Shown here piece after piece: positions 41,743 through 51,208 of a stretch of 64,000 nt of DNA. Numbering within the stretch: position 1 is the stretch's first letter; every line of letters begins with the position of its first letter. Made by a program: the position numbers and the translations under genes. The notes under the pieces are model-generated. The model saw only the letters and a list, made by a program, of their open reading frames with translations, ran no database searches and had not been told where the DNA came from. This DNA comes from Pedobacter ginsenosidimutans (GTDB lineage Bacteria > Bacteroidota > Bacteroidia > Sphingobacteriales > Sphingobacteriaceae), in contig NZ_LMZQ01000002.1 of assembly GCF_001442625.1 (NCBI RefSeq), positions 1 to 64,000 of the forward strand, in the 5' to 3' direction.

Positions 41743-43155
41743 TTATTCCACACCACCACCAAGCGAGCGGTATAGATCTATTATGGCATTAAACTGATCG
41801 CGTTTGATCTCAGTTCTTTCCAGTTCGTTCTGTAAACTGTTGTTCTGCGCTACGATCACCTCCAGATAGGTAGCCATTCCGCTCCTGAAGAGTAGCATCG
41901 CATCCCGGCCTGCTTTTTCAAGTGCAGCCCTTTTTTCATCCACAAGCAACGAACGCTCCTGAGCATATTTCGATTTTACCAGCGCATCAGATACTTCTCC
42001 AACAGCGGTCATCACCGAAAGTCTGAACTGTTCTGCAGACTTCTGTTGTTCGAGCTGTGCGATTTCGTAAGCAGTCCTAAGTTCCTTTTTACGGAAGATA
42101 GGTTGGGCAATATTGCCTGCAAAGTTTCTCGCCAGTGAACCCGGAAGGTCAAACCAGTTGTTGAACTTAAATGAGTTCATGCCAACAGAAGGGGTAAGGC
42201 TGAATGCAGGAAACATAGCTGCCTTAGCAAGGCCAGTATTTGAGTTTGCAGCCATCACGGCATATTCAGCTGCTTTAATATCTGGCCTGCGGGCAAGCAG
42301 CCTAGCAGGTACACCTGTCTGGAACAGTCCGGTACGGATCAGATCGGCCCTGCCAGAAGCCCTTTCAATTTGATCAGGGAATTTTCCGCAGAGGATACTT
42401 AATGCATTTTCTTGTACCGCTATGTTCTGTTTTGTTAAGGGAACAAGTAGCTCGGCTGTTTTTTTCTGCGCCTCTGCCTGGTCAACCGCAAGGGAATTTA
42501 CCTGTGCAGATTTAAACTGTATCCGGATCATTTTCAGCGTACTGTCGCTCAGGGCGGTATTCCGCTCGGCAACCTTTAACTGCTCATCAAGGGTGATCAG
42601 GTTATTATAACTCTGCGCTACCTGTGCTACAATCCTTGTTCTCAATGCCGCCAGGTTTTCTTTTTGCATCAGGTAATTTGCCCTGGCACCTGCTTTTTGC
42701 ATTTTTACCTTGCCCCAGATGTCAGCCTCCCACGAAAGGGACAGCGAAGCATTGAAATCATCCAGATAACGTTCACCCGTAAACTGCTGGTTTAACGAAC
42801 CGTTCAGCGAGTTCTTCGACGGGAAATTCCTGGAGGCACCAATGGCCAGGTCCAGCGATGGGATCAGCCCCAGCTTTGCCTGTTTGTAGGAAAGGTTCAC
42901 CTGCTCGAGGTTTAACATCGCTACCGATACATCCATGTTTTTCACCAAAGCCTGGTTGATCAGCTCGACCAGCTTGGGATCCTGAAAAAAAGTTTTCCAG
43001 GGCAATAACACTGTATCACCGGTTATCGAAATCTGTTGCCTGTAAACCACAGGGATTTCTATTTCCGGACGGCTGTATTTTCTGCCCACAGCACAGGAGC
43101 TGAGGTAAAGGCCCGTACCCAACAGAAGATATATATTGATTTTAGCTAATTTCAT
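41743..43155 (-). CDS. Outer-membrane efflux lipoprotein (TolC/NodT family)
   Basis: 470 residues. Lipobox YLSSC (Cys21) and the NodT-type N-terminus VGRKYSRPEIEIPVVY. Long helical repeats with AEKQ-rich character follow, and the C-terminal YLEVIVAQNNSLQNELERTEI motif is typical of OMF proteins. It would form the exit duct for the RND pump coded just upstream (8-base gap). Complete in length for the family. Confidence 0.95.
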   Translation of the reverse strand: MKLAKINIYLLLGTGLYLSSCAVGRKYSRPEIEIPVVYRQQISITGDTVLLPWKTFFQDPKLVELINQALVKNMDVSVAMLNLEQVNLSYKQAKLGLIPSLDLAIGASRNFPSKNSLNGSLNQQFTGERYLDDFNASLSLSWEADIWGKVKMQKAGARANYLMQKENLAALRTRIVAQVAQSYNNLITLDEQLKVAERNTALSDSTLKMIRIQFKSAQVNSLAVDQAEAQKKTAELLVPLTKQNIAVQENALSILCGKFPDQIERASGRADLIRTGLFQTGVPARLLARRPDIKAAEYAVMAANSNTGLAKAAMFPAFSLTPSVGMNSFKFNNWFDLPGSLARNFAGNIAQPIFRKKELRTAYEIAQLEQQKSAEQFRLSVMTAVGEVSDALVKSKYAQERSLLVDEKRAALEKAGRDAMLLFRSGMATYLEVIVAQNNSLQNELERTEIKRDQFNAIIDLYRSLGGGVE

Positions 43156-43163
43156 CTTAAAAT

Positions 43164-46100
43164 TTACTTTGTTTGAACCTTGTGTTCTTCTTTCTTTATC
43201 GAAATCTTTTCCTGGAGAAACTGGAAAAGGATGTACAGTAATGGAATAACGAATACGCCGAGGATTACCCCACTAAGCATACCAATAGCCGCTCCGGTAC
43301 TGATAGACCTGTTTCCCATAGCCGAACCGCCTGTTGCAGTCATCAAAGGAATCATCCCCACAATAAACGCAAGCGAAGTCATAATAATCGGGCGCAATCT
43401 TGATTTTGCCCCTTCGATGGCCGATTCAACTATTGATAGGCCAGATGCCCTTCGCTGAACGGCAAACTCCACAATCAGGATGGCATTTTTGGCCAGAAGG
43501 CCCACAAGCATAATCAGTCCTACCTGTACATAAATATTGTTATCCAATCCGATGGCCTTTATTGCAGCAAAGGCACCCAATACCCCCGTTGGAATAGAGA
43601 GCAGCACCGAAAGTGGCAACAGGTAACTTTCATACTGGGCAGCCAATAAGAAGTACACAAAAAGTAGGCATAACCCTAAGATCATTACCGTCTGGTTGCC
43701 CGACGATTTTTCCTCTAAGCTTAAGCCCGTCCATTCATAACCATAATCGGCAGGCAGGGTATTAAGGACGTTCTTTTCGAGCGTTTCCATAATCTGTCCG
43801 CTGCTGGCATCCGGGTTGCCCACCACGCTAATGGTAAGCGCATTGAAAAGATTATACCTCGACAGCGACTCCGGACCATAAACCTTGTGCATTTTTACCA
43901 ATGATTTTACGGGTACCATCTGGTTTTGGTCGTTGCGTACAAAGATCTCATTGAAAGCATCCTCATCAGTTCTGAATATGCCTTCGGCTTTAACGTTTAC
44001 CCGGTAGAATTTTCCGAACCTGGTAAAGTTCATGCTCTGGTCACCTGAAAAGTAGGTCTGGATGGCACTCATCATCCCGCTGATGCTTACGCCCATCTGA
44101 TTGGCCTTGTCTTCATCAACCTCTATCTCCAATTGCGGATAGTCTGTTCTAAATGTGGTATAGGCATATTGAACACCTGGTTGCTGCATAATCTGGCCGA
44201 TCAGCTTATCCGACATCGCTTTCAGTGCCGCTGGATCTTTTCCTGATTTATCCTGAAGCACGATCTCAGATCCACTGGTTACCCCGTAACCTTCTACCGG
44301 GGGACTTCTGAAAGCCATAACGGTACCTTCTTTGATCTCGGCAAACTGACCTGAAAGGGTAGCCATAATCTGGTCGATATCCTTTACCTCGCCACGCTCT
44401 TTTTTAGGTTTTAACTTAATGAAACCCATCGCATAGGCAGGACTTGCACTGTTTGAGAGAATGTTAAAACCCGTTATCGAGGTACTGGTCTGTACAGATG
44501 GTGTTTTGGACAGGATGGTGTCGAGCCTTTTGGTTACAGCCGTGGTACGGCTTAACGCAGTTCCGGGAGGCATACTCAAACTAAAGATCACGAAGCCATC
44601 ATCTTCCATAGGTACAAAACTTTTTGGGGTACTCATCATCAGCCATGCGGCAGCACCTGTTATCACCACGACCAAACTTGCACCGAGCCATTTCCTGTTG
44701 ATGAGAAACTTAAGCCCTTTGATATATTTTCCCGTCAGGTTATCAAAACCCGAATTGAAGGCTATAAAGAAACGTTTCTTAAAGCCCGGTTTTTCTGCTT
44801 TTTCTCCGTGACCGCCTATGTGATTATTTTTTAACAACAGTGCACAAAGGGCAGGGGTTAAGGTTAAAGCGTTAACTGCTGATATAATAATGGCAATGGC
44901 CAGGGTATAGGCAAACTGTTTGTAAAAAATACCCGATGAACCTGTCATAAAACCAATAGGGATAAATACGGCAGACATTACAAGCGTAATGGAAATTACC
45001 GCCCCGGTAATCTCACCCATGGCACTATGTGTAGCCTCTTTACCGGTCATGTCGGAGCCTTCCATTTTTGCATGTACGGCCTCAACCACCACAATGGCAT
45101 CATCCACTACGATACCAATGGCCAGTACCAGTGCAAATAACGTAAGTACATTGATGGTAAAACCAAATGCCAGCAGGAAGAAAAACGTACCAAGGATGGC
45201 AACCGGAACTGCAATCGCCGGAATGATGGTTGAGCGGAAATCCTGAAGGAAAATAAATACCACTATAAAAACTAAAATAAAAGCTTCGATCAATGTATGT
45301 TTTACCTGGCCCGTAGCCTCATCCAAACGTTCTTTTGAACTCAATAAACTGGTATGGGAAACACCGGGAGGGAATGATTTTGCAGCTTTTGCAAGTTCAG
45401 CCCTAACACCGATCTCGATCTCGTTTGCATTCGATCCGGTAGTTTGAAGGATAGCCACTGTAACGGCATTTTTTCCGTTGGAGGTAGAGTTACCGCTATA
45501 GCTCAGTGAACCAAATTCAATTCTGGCCACATCTTTTAAGCGCACCAGTTCCCGCCCGTTCCGCTTGATCACAATGTTTTCGTACTCTTCGGGCTGGTTT
45601 TTCTTTCCTTTATAACGCATTACATATTCAAGTGCAGCGTCTGATTCCTCACCGAGTTTTCCAGGTGCAGACTCGATACTCTGAGCTGCAATTGCCTGGT
45701 TCACATCATCCGGGATCAGGTTGTAACTCGCCATTTTCTGTGGATTCAGCCAAACCCTCATCGAGTAGTCTTTCTGGCCGAATACCTGTGCCTGTCCAAC
45801 GCCGGGAACCCTTTTTATGCCTGGAATGAGGTTAATGTTCACATAATTCTGTAAAAACAGCTCATCGTATTTCTTATTGTCATCGGTATAGATGTTAAAG
45901 ATCATGATCATACTGTTCTGCTGTTTCGATGTGGTAAGGCCCATACGGATCACTTCCTGCGGAAGGATCGGTGTAGCCTGTTGTACCCGGTTCTGCACGT
46001 TTACGGCAGCCTGATCGGGGTTGACGCCCTGTTTAAAAATCACTGAAATTGAAAAGGTTCCGTCGTTACTTGCAGTGGATTTAATATACTGCATATTTTC

Positions 46101-46316
46101 CACGCCGTTGATCTGTTCTTCCAATGGTGTTACCACCGAGCGGATTACGGCCTCGCTGTTACCACCCGGATAACTGCCTGATACCATTACCGTGGGCGGG
46201 GAAATATCCGGGAACCTGGTTACAGGTAAGCGCGTTAAACCGATGATACCCAGAATGAGTAGCACCACGGAAATAACCGTAGCCATTACGGGCCTATCTA
46301 TTATCTTTTTTAACAT
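43164..46316 (-). CDS. RND efflux permease (HAE1/AcrB family)
   Basis: 1050 residues, full length for the family. N-terminus IDRPVMATVISVVLLILGIIGL, then RLPVTRFPDISPPTVMVSGSYPG; TM4 holds LTLFALVLAIGIVVDDAIVVVEAV with the proton-relay aspartates (DD); the C-terminal half contains VGLIMLVGLLAKNAILIVEFA. A hydrophobe/amphiphile exporter that would pair with the adaptor and outer-membrane protein of the same operon. Substrate cannot be told from the sequence. Confidence 0.96.
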   Translation of the reverse strand: MLKKIIDRPVMATVISVVLLILGIIGLTRLPVTRFPDISPPTVMVSGSYPGGNSEAVIRSVVTPLEEQINGVENMQYIKSTASNDGTFSISVIFKQGVNPDQAAVNVQNRVQQATPILPQEVIRMGLTTSKQQNSMIMIFNIYTDDNKKYDELFLQNYVNINLIPGIKRVPGVGQAQVFGQKDYSMRVWLNPQKMASYNLIPDDVNQAIAAQSIESAPGKLGEESDAALEYVMRYKGKKNQPEEYENIVIKRNGRELVRLKDVARIEFGSLSYSGNSTSNGKNAVTVAILQTTGSNANEIEIGVRAELAKAAKSFPPGVSHTSLLSSKERLDEATGQVKHTLIEAFILVFIVVFIFLQDFRSTIIPAIAVPVAILGTFFFLLAFGFTINVLTLFALVLAIGIVVDDAIVVVEAVHAKMEGSDMTGKEATHSAMGEITGAVISITLVMSAVFIPIGFMTGSSGIFYKQFAYTLAIAIIISAVNALTLTPALCALLLKNNHIGGHGEKAEKPGFKKRFFIAFNSGFDNLTGKYIKGLKFLINRKWLGASLVVVITGAAAWLMMSTPKSFVPMEDDGFVIFSLSMPPGTALSRTTAVTKRLDTILSKTPSVQTSTSITGFNILSNSASPAYAMGFIKLKPKKERGEVKDIDQIMATLSGQFAEIKEGTVMAFRSPPVEGYGVTSGSEIVLQDKSGKDPAALKAMSDKLIGQIMQQPGVQYAYTTFRTDYPQLEIEVDEDKANQMGVSISGMMSAIQTYFSGDQSMNFTRFGKFYRVNVKAEGIFRTDEDAFNEIFVRNDQNQMVPVKSLVKMHKVYGPESLSRYNLFNALTISVVGNPDASSGQIMETLEKNVLNTLPADYGYEWTGLSLEEKSSGNQTVMILGLCLLFVYFLLAAQYESYLLPLSVLLSIPTGVLGAFAAIKAIGLDNNIYVQVGLIMLVGLLAKNAILIVEFAVQRRASGLSIVESAIEGAKSRLRPIIMTSLAFIVGMIPLMTATGGSAMGNRSISTGAAIGMLSGVILGVFVIPLLYILFQFLQEKISIKKEEHKVQTK

Positions 46317-46337
46317 GTTTTCTTTTTTTTAAGCTGA

Positions 46338-47480
46338 TTACTTTTTTGATAAATCGCCTTTTGCAGGGGTGGGTGCAACTTTCATCCCGTGATTAAGGTT
46401 ATCGATGCTGTTAACGGCAATCTTATCGCCTGCTTTAAGTCCGGATTGTAGTATATAATCGTTGCCAGAGTGGCCTGCAACTTCAATCGGCTTCATTTCT
46501 ACCTTGTTGCTGTCGCCAAGCACAAACACAAAAAGTTTGTCCTGGATATCTTTAACGCCGGCCATTGGTATCCTTAATGTTGAGCTGAGGTTCCTGCTCA
46601 GGATAATCCTGGCAGAACCGCCTGAACGCAGCATTTTATCAGGGTTGGGAAAAATTGCCTTCAGAGCCATAGTCCCGGTAGATTGGTCGATGTTTCCGCT
46701 TGCCAGTTCCAGTGTACCGGTATGATCGAAAACTTTTCCATCTGCCATTACCATTTCTACCTTGTTGCCCATGGCACCTGATTTTTTATCTTTGGTATAA
46801 GAAATAAAATCTGCCTCACTCATCGAGAAATAAACAAAAACCTGGTTGATATCAGATAATGAAGTTAACGGAGCGGTATCGGAAGGGGTAACCAGGTTTC
46901 CGATACGGTTGGGGATCCTACCTATGTAGCCGCTTACCGGGGCCTTGATTACCGCAAAATTTGCATTGATCTTCGATGAACCCAATGCAGCCCTTGCCTG
47001 TGATACCTGTGCGCTTGCAGATTCGTACTGTGCCTGGGCAGTTTCCAACTGTAAGGGTGAAACAACTTTGCCCTCAACCAACGGGCGGATTTTTTCCAGC
47101 TCAATTTTAGCTGTTGCCTGTGCAGCCTGTGTCGCTTTTAAGCTGGCCTGACTGTTGTTTACCTGTTCCTGGAATACATCGCTCTTTATTTTGAAGAGCG
47201 CCTGTCCTTTATTCACATAGTCGCCTTCCTTTACATAAATCTGTTCCAGATATCCTGATACCTGCGCTTTGATATCTACATTCACGGAGCCTTCAATCGT
47301 ACCCGGATACTTTTTCTCAAGGCTGGCTGCCGCAGGTTCAATAGTGAGGAAATCTACCTTGGTAAGCTGCTGTACGGGAGCTTCTTCCTGTTTACCCCCG
47401 CATGATGCAGCCATTACCGACATAGCAATAAGCAGGAAAAACTTGATCGTATTTGCTGCCTGAATCTTCTGTTTTATCAT
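46338..47480 (-). CDS. RND periplasmic adaptor (membrane fusion protein)
   Basis: 380 residues from the ATG at 47480 (MIKQKIQAANTIKFF); an upstream TTG at 47507 is open but adds only basic residues. Lipobox VMAASC (Cys27). The lipoyl/barrel-sandwich halves (ISGYLEQIYVKEGDYVNKGQALF-like and APVSGYIGRIPNRIGNLV) flank an alpha hairpin (VNNSQASLKATQAAQATAKIE). First gene of the RND operon. Its upstream region holds a direct repeat shared with the gene at 50434-50982, and may be controlled by the LytTR regulator coded nearby. Confidence 0.94.
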   Translation of the reverse strand: MIKQKIQAANTIKFFLLIAMSVMAASCGGKQEEAPVQQLTKVDFLTIEPAAASLEKKYPGTIEGSVNVDIKAQVSGYLEQIYVKEGDYVNKGQALFKIKSDVFQEQVNNSQASLKATQAAQATAKIELEKIRPLVEGKVVSPLQLETAQAQYESASAQVSQARAALGSSKINANFAVIKAPVSGYIGRIPNRIGNLVTPSDTAPLTSLSDINQVFVYFSMSEADFISYTKDKKSGAMGNKVEMVMADGKVFDHTGTLELASGNIDQSTGTMALKAIFPNPDKMLRSGGSARIILSRNLSSTLRIPMAGVKDIQDKLFVFVLGDSNKVEMKPIEVAGHSGNDYILQSGLKAGDKIAVNSIDNLNHGMKVAPTPAKGDLSKK

Positions 47481-47533
47481 TTCGATTAGATTTTTTTTAC
47501 GGTGCAAAAGAAGGTATTGAGGCAGGGGTTTTT

Positions 47534-47573
47534 AGGCAAAATCTGACCCAAGTGTCTTAAATGATGTCTGAAA
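47534..47573 (-). promoter_or_regulatory. Candidate LytTR-type direct repeat before the RND operon
   Basis: On the minus strand the block reads TTTCAGACATCATTT, then AAGACACTTGGGTCAG. GACA recurs 12 bases apart. A closely similar block lies before the gene starting at 50982. A weak -7 box TTCTTTTG follows 44 bases after the start of the second GACA, the same distance as at the other site. Confidence 0.5.
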
Positions 47574-47579
47574 CGAAAC

Positions 47580-47705
47580 CGTATCCTGCCCGAAGCGTAA
47601 TGTCTCTTGTCGGTTTCTTGCCTGGTCATTGTACCAACAGGGAAGCGTGTAAACACTAGGGGGCCGAAAAGCCTAAACAATAGATAACGTTTCGGGCAGG
47701 ATACG
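47580..47705. repeat. Long-spaced inverted repeat upstream of the RND operon
   Basis: Arms cgtatcctgcccgaagcg (47580-47597) and cgtttcgggcaggatacg (47688-47705) are inverted copies matching at 17 of 18 positions, enclosing about 90 bases. It could be a small mobile-element remnant or an operator. No gene lies inside. Confidence 0.7.
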
Positions 47706-47801
47706 TTTTTACTTCAGGTGCCATTTTCTACGGTCCGGTCAGTTTTTCAACTACTCCTTTGCCCAGTCCGGATAGTTTTGTCCCAATCAAATATTTATAA
47801 C

Positions 47802-48381
47802 ATGAAAAAATTAATCTTCGCATCAATGCTATCGGTAGCGGCATTTTTGGTAAAGGCACAAAAGCTCGAGCTCATTCCAAAGGCTGGTATCAATATTTCC
47901 AAACAGGCCATTGAGGGTATATCCGGAGAAAAATTTAAGATAGGGTTTCAAGGTGGTGTTGGCCTGAACATCCACACGGGTACTGATGGCTTTTCGATAC
48001 AACCTGAACTGAATTTTGTAGGCAAGGGTACCCGTTTGAACATTGGGGCAGAAAAACAGATCTGGAACTAAACTATCTGGAGATCCCTGTGCTGGCGAAA
48101 TATTCGTTTGGCCAGTTTACATTAACGCAGGACCATCTATCGCATTAATGATCGATAAGGAAAGCAAGTTTATCCAGAATTATGCAAGCCAGTCAAAAAA
48201 GTTTGAATTTGGTATTCAGATGGGCGCTGGTGTAGCCATTCCTCTTGGCGTGGGCAAGCTGATTGTTGATGGCCGTTATGCCCTTGGACTAACTGAAATA
48301 TCAAAAACTGCCAATATCAAGAACAGGGGAATTATGGCATCAGTAGGTTATGCTTTTCCATTGGGCGGTAAATCAAAATAA
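47802..48381 (+). pseudogene. Outer-membrane beta-barrel protein with two frameshifts
   Basis: A PorT-like outer-membrane barrel gene in three frames. Frame 1 (47802-48071) gives a signal peptide (MKKLIFASMLSVAAFLVKAQ) and KLELIPKAGINISKQ up to GAEKQI. The middle piece (about 48056-48114) reads LELNYLEIPVLAKYSFGQF, typical of this family. The last piece (about 48115-48381) reads YINAGPSIALMIDK and ends GIMASVGYAFPLGGKSK. A one-base deletion in an A-run near 48053-48057 and another in a T-run near 48116-48118 would explain both shifts. It is either a recent pseudogene or a sequencing error; without the shifts it would be a complete protein of about 193 residues. Confidence 0.85.
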
Positions 48382-48518
48382 TTCATAGTGCCCGTGCTGT
48401 CTGGGTGCCGGGATCGGGCCCAGCAGCCTTTTATAAACAAGCTGCAATAAACATAGGATTTTAATCTGAATAGATTCTGACTGGCAATAGGGCCAACAGA
48501 TTATGATTCTTTTAGTAA

Positions 48519-49274
48519 CTAAAAAGAAATCCAGTCTTTTAATGCAGCCGCTTTTTCCCTGCTCACAATTACCTCGGCAGCATTTCCTTTGAGTATCACT
48601 TTAAGTTTCCCGTTAAAATAATTCAGTATCTGCTTCACCGAATCGATATGGATGATAAACTGCCTGTTGGCACGGAAGAACAGTTTGGGATCCAGCTGCT
48701 GTTCCAGTTCCTCCATAGTATGCTGTAGTGCCGCTTCTGAGCCATTAGAAAGATATGCTGTTGCAATCCTGTGCTCAACACATACATAACTAATCTCGCC
48801 TATCGGCACCACCTTATATCCATCCTTAAATGGCAGAAGAAATTTACTCCGAAATTCTTTTGGTCTCATCAGATCTATCAAACGCTCCATTGCAGCGTTA
48901 TCATAGCCATTGCCCGATACCAACCTAACTTTATCAAGTGCTTTCTCCAGTTCCTCGGCCTCGATGGGCTTGAGCAGGTAGTCTATTCCATTGTGCCTGA
49001 AAGCCTGCAAGGCATATTCATCATAGGCCGTGGTAAAAATAACAGGACAACTGATTTCCACCTTTGAGAAAATGTCAAAGCTCAGACCATCAGAAAGCCT
49101 GATGTCCATCATAATAAGGTCTGGCGAGGGATTGGTACTAAACCAATCTACACTATCTGTGATACTATCCAATACAGCAAGGATGTTGGTCTCTGGCGCC
49201 AATGTTCTGATCAATCGCACCAGCCGGTCCGCATTTGGTTTTTCGTCTTCAACGATCACGAGTTTATTTATCAT
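48519..49274 (-). CDS. LytTR-family response regulator
   Basis: 251 residues. The receiver domain has E9-D10, D57 (LIMMDIRLSD) as phospho-acceptor, and a KP motif (LLKPIEAEEL). The C-terminal LytTR DNA-binding domain (about 145-251) contains FLLPFKDGYKVVPIGEISYV, FFRANRQFIIHIDSV and VILKGNAAEVIVSREKAAAL. It overlaps the kinase gene by 11 bases. Such regulators bind direct repeats; matching direct repeats are seen before the RND operon and the 50.4-51.0 kb gene on either side. Confidence 0.96.
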   Translation of the reverse strand: MINKLVIVEDEKPNADRLVRLIRTLAPETNILAVLDSITDSVDWFSTNPSPDLIMMDIRLSDGLSFDIFSKVEISCPVIFTTAYDEYALQAFRHNGIDYLLKPIEAEELEKALDKVRLVSGNGYDNAAMERLIDLMRPKEFRSKFLLPFKDGYKVVPIGEISYVCVEHRIATAYLSNGSEAALQHTMEELEQQLDPKLFFRANRQFIIHIDSVKQILNYFNGKLKVILKGNAAEVIVSREKAAALKDWISF

Positions 49275-50376
49275 GGGCTATCAGGTGAATGGTTACCTTA
49301 AAACTTCCTTCTTCAGCGGATACCGACGGGATCTGTTTGGCGAGCAAACTGAAACGGCGGATAATATTGGCAAGTCCAATCCCGGTTGATCCGCCTATGG
49401 TATGTTCCAATGGAATCAGTTTATTCTCCACCACAAGTGCATTTTCCAAAGTAGAATAGATATTGATTTCGAGCGGATTGTTTTTCCCGGTTCTATTGTG
49501 TTTGATTGCGTTTTCAATCAGGAGCTGCAAGGTAAGCGGCGGAATCAGGAGCTGATTTGCCACTTGGTCTACCTCAATGTTAAAATGAACGCCACTTCCG
49601 ATCCGCTGCTCTGTCAGGAAGATATAGGAGCGGAGAAATTTCAGTTCCTCTTCCAAAGGAATGAGATCTTTTTTGGAGTTTAACAGCAGAAAGCGGTACA
49701 CTTTAGCAAAATTCTCTGAATATTTGTATCCCAGGGCTTGATCTTCTAGGATAAGTTCAGATAGTACGCTAAGGTTATTGAAAATAAAATGCGGATCGAG
49801 CTGAAGTTTCAGCGCATTAAGCTCGGCTTCGACAGAAGCCTGTCTGAGTTCGGAAACACGCAGTTTCTGCTCAGTAACTTCGAGTTCAGAGTTCTTCCAG
49901 TTGTTTACCATATAGCTCCCCGTATTTACCCCCATAATAATGAAGGCAATGGCAAAACTGACAACCACCCACTGTATCAGGTTTTTGATATCTTCTATCG
50001 AAAGCTGTTCAGCCGCTTCTGTTTTATTATAGATAAGGTACATGCAAATCACGTTCAATAAGATGATAGTAAGTACTACAGCTATATTTAAGAGCGTTTC
50101 TATAAATAACCGTTTGCCAGGTTTTTTTGTCCAGGGTATACGTTTATTCAGTCTGTTGTTGATTACTATGGTAGCCTCAGCGACCAGAAAACAGAATAAA
50201 AAGGTGATCAGCCATTCCGCCGCGATATCAAGGTAACTGCGCTGAAAGTAGTTCTGCCAGAATTTCGCATAGGGATCGATCAGGTATGAAACCAGGTAAT
50301 AAAGCACGAATGCACAGAAAAGGAAAAGAATCCTTCTGGTTTTATTGCTCAAAAATGTCTCTCCCGATATTGGCAT
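49264..50376 (-). CDS. LytS-type sensor histidine kinase
   Basis: 370 residues. Four TM helices in the first 160 residues (ILFLFCAFVLYYLVSYLI, WLITFLFCFLVAEATIVI, NIAVVLTIILLNVICMYLIY, WVVVSFAIAFIIMGV), a short coiled coil, then the His_kinase box LQLDPHFIFNNLSVLSELI with the phospho-His, and a HATPase domain with LLIENAIKHN and STGIGLANIIRRF. There is no large external sensor domain, so a membrane signal is likely. It is paired with the LytTR regulator coded directly after it. Confidence 0.96.
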   Translation of the reverse strand: MPISGETFLSNKTRRILFLFCAFVLYYLVSYLIDPYAKFWQNYFQRSYLDIAAEWLITFLFCFLVAEATIVINNRLNKRIPWTKKPGKRLFIETLLNIAVVLTIILLNVICMYLIYNKTEAAEQLSIEDIKNLIQWVVVSFAIAFIIMGVNTGSYMVNNWKNSELEVTEQKLRVSELRQASVEAELNALKLQLDPHFIFNNLSVLSELILEDQALGYKYSENFAKVYRFLLLNSKKDLIPLEEELKFLRSYIFLTEQRIGSGVHFNIEVDQVANQLLIPPLTLQLLIENAIKHNRTGKNNPLEINIYSTLENALVVENKLIPLEHTIGGSTGIGLANIIRRFSLLAKQIPSVSAEEGSFKVTIHLIAHDK

Positions 50377-50433
50377 TTATTTAAATGATGTTTTTTTAAG
50401 TACAATAATACTACATAGAAAAGATATTTGTGC

Positions 50434-50982
50434 TCAAGCGTTAATTATTTGATCGGTGCAGGTATCCTTTTCGATGGGCCTGAAAACAATCACATGTGCC
50501 AGTTCTTTTCCATCAGCATAACCGAACTTTACTTTCATATTGTAATATATCTTTTCATCAAGGAACTTTACCGCGTAGTGCTCTCTAAGTTGCGGTCTAT
50601 TGATAATCCCCATCGAAAGGCCCATATATTGCTCGGCAGTCTGATCAAACTTATTATCTACTGCAATAAGTTTCATTTTGCACATTAGGCGACAGGCAAA
50701 ATCCTCAGAAGGAATGGTTCTGAAATATTGGTCTGTATGATAGTATAATAACCTTTCCCGTTTATATGCGGATGGAGAAAGATAGATGGCAACCAGATAG
50801 GCGTAACCTAAAATTTCACGCTGAAATTCTGCTGTTAAGGTAAAATCCTTTTTAAGCTGCGATATGGGCCTGGAAAAAATTGAGAAGGGCAAAGTTGACT
50901 TATTGTTCAATGCTTTGGCAAAGATCTGGTTCAACCAGCCTGAACTAATAGCATCGGCATCCTGTTTAAAATTGTTGTTCAT
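50434..50982 (-). CDS. Unknown soluble protein beside the LytTR pair
   Basis: 182 residues with no signal peptide, TM or recognised domain; mixed alpha/beta composition with a Tyr-rich middle. A strong Shine-Dalgarno (aaaggag) lies about seven bases before the ATG, unusual in this phylum. Its upstream region holds a direct repeat closely like that before the RND operon. It is likely a target of the LytTR regulator. Confidence 0.75.
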   Translation of the reverse strand: MNNNFKQDADAISSGWLNQIFAKALNNKSTLPFSIFSRPISQLKKDFTLTAEFQREILGYAYLVAIYLSPSAYKRERLLYYHTDQYFRTIPSEDFACRLMCKMKLIAVDNKFDQTAEQYMGLSMGIINRPQLREHYAVKFLDEKIYYNMKVKFGYADGKELAHVIVFRPIEKDTCTDQIINA

Positions 50983-51050
50983 GGTTATCTCCTTTTCAAG
51001 GTTAATGATTTAGATTGACAATGATACAGTTGGAAATGAGTGATTTTAAT

Positions 51051-51087
51051 CAAAAATTTGCCGAACTGTCAAAAATGGTGTCTTAAA
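51051..51087 (-). promoter_or_regulatory. Candidate LytTR-type direct repeat before the 50.4-51.0 kb gene
   Basis: On the minus strand: TTTAAGACACCATTT, then TTGACAGTTCGGCAAA. GACA recurs 12 bases apart, as in the RND-operon block. TATCATTG, a plausible -7 box, follows 44 bases after the start of the second GACA. Confidence 0.5.
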
Positions 51088-51149
51088 CAGATTTATAGAA
51101 AGCTGAAGTGTAGTGGGTATTTCAATGAAAAATTCGGTGAAATATACCC

Positions 51150-51157
51150 TACCTTTG
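51150..51157 (+). promoter_or_regulatory. -7 box upstream of the sulfatase operon
   Basis: TACCTTTG, followed by cacc, is a full match to TAnnTTTG. It lies 52 bases before the ATG of the frameshifted mini-gene at 51209 and would also transcribe the sulfatase gene. Confidence 0.6.
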
Positions 51158-51208
51158 CACCTAATACCACGGGGATTAAATCTGAAAAAAAGCGGCCACT
51201 CCAAAACC

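Larger units (their letters stand above)
50983..51208. other. Divergent promoter region
   Basis: No gene seen. It holds the direct-repeat block at 51051-51087 facing left and a good -7 box, TACCTTTG (51150-51157), facing right. Confidence 0.6.
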
